Positions 5,610 through 5,773 of a DNA stretch of 5,773 nucleotides are shown piece by piece. Numbering within the stretch: the first letter of the stretch is position 1; each line of letters begins with the position of its first letter. The position numbers were made by a program, and so were the translations under genes. The notes beneath the pieces are model-generated. The model had not been told where the DNA came from and made no database searches. It saw nothing but the letters and a program-made list of their open reading frames with translations. Where the stretch lies: the NCBI GenBank assembly GCA_023381095.1, contig JAMCTO010000066.1, positions 1-5,773 on the forward strand, in the 5' to 3' direction. Source of the DNA: Bacillota bacterium. Lineage in GTDB: Bacteria > Bacillota > Sulfobacillia > Sulfobacillales > Sulfobacillaceae.

Positions 5610-5636
5610 TTAGCACTCAGGGACGTCGAGTGCTAA
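5610..5636. promoter_or_regulatory. CIRCE operator (HrcA binding site)
   Basis: TTAGCACTC (5610-5618), nine bases, then GAGTGCTAA (5628-5636) matches the CIRCE consensus at every position. One further G-C pair (5609/5637) extends the arms to 10 bp. It lies between the promoter and the groES ribosome binding site. HrcA would repress here and release on heat shock. hrcA itself is not in the window. Confidence 0.98.
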
Positions 5637-5679
5637 CAAACAAAACATAAATTCAGACGTTGCAAGGAGGAGAATAACT

Positions 5680-5773
5680 GTGGAAGTTCGTCCACTTGGT
5701 GAGCACATTGTGGTGCAGATTTTAAGTGACGATGCTATGCCTTCGGGGATTGTGTTGCCCGACACCCGGAAGG
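5680..5773 (+). CDS. groES: Co-chaperonin GroES, 3'-truncated by window edge
   Basis: The first 31 codons of the 10-kDa co-chaperonin that caps GroEL are present. The start is GTG 5680 with a consensus AAGGAGG at 5664-5670 and a 9-base spacer. The protein begins MEVRPLGEHIVVQI and reaches SGIVLPDTRK, which matches the GroES core PLgDRVvVK...GGIvLPDtakeK. The usual Asp-Arg after PLG is Glu-His (residues 8-9), the usual Gly-Gly before IVLPD is Ser-Gly, and the intervening segment looks about one residue shorter. The promoter and CIRCE context confirm the assignment. The mobile loop spans residues 16-27 or so and is present but divergent. groEL is expected just beyond the right edge. Confidence 0.95.
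   Translation, partial: MEVRPLGEHIVVQILSDDAMPSGIVLPDTRK

Noticed and set aside
1..5773. CRISPR array, tRNA, rRNA, insertion sequence or defence system
   Set aside because: No regularly spaced repeats, cloverleaf sequence, transposase motifs or terminal repeats were seen on either strand.

Overview
The window looks like bacterial chromosome from a Gram-positive (Firmicutes-type) organism of moderate GC content. The grounds are strong AGGAGG-type ribosome binding sites, frequent GTG starts, a perfect CIRCE operator in front of groES, and moaC and mog lying just upstream of groES, which resembles the order in Bacillus subtilis. A Sulfobacillus-like or other deep-branching Firmicute would fit. 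That is an impression from the overall style of the sequence, not a proven assignment.

Layout. (1) Bases 2-931 hold the C-terminal four-fifths of a thiolase; it is cut by the left edge just before the nucleophilic cysteine. (2) After a 220-base gap without a recognisable gene, a complete 3-hydroxyacyl-CoA dehydrogenase (1152-2006) follows on the same strand and ends in a very clear intrinsic terminator (2026-2065). (3) A convergent, membrane-anchored or secreted polysaccharide deacetylase lies on the minus strand (2066-2776). (4) Bases 2777-3323 hold no recognised gene. They do contain a TATAAT box embedded in a perfect 7-5-7 inverted repeat and two tandem, unrecognised, arginine-rich small ORFs (2918-3076 and 3082-3225). 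(5) An M20-family amidohydrolase (3324-4475), moaC (4522-5031) and mog/moaB (5003-5485) run together on the plus strand, with a 46-base gap and then a 29-base overlap. (6) A sigma-A-type promoter and a CIRCE element precede the first 31 codons of groES (5680 to the right edge).

How the genes work together. The thiolase and the dehydrogenase carry out consecutive steps of beta-oxidation, or of its reverse, acetoacetyl-CoA to 3-hydroxybutyryl-CoA. MoaC and Mog act at the first and a late step of molybdenum cofactor synthesis, and their genes appear translationally coupled. groES would be repressed by HrcA and induced by heat shock. The deacetylase probably modifies peptidoglycan or another N-acetylated polysaccharide outside the membrane. 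Nearly all of the window is conventional. The least explained part is 2880-3323, and its small ORFs and operator-like repeat are hypotheses only.
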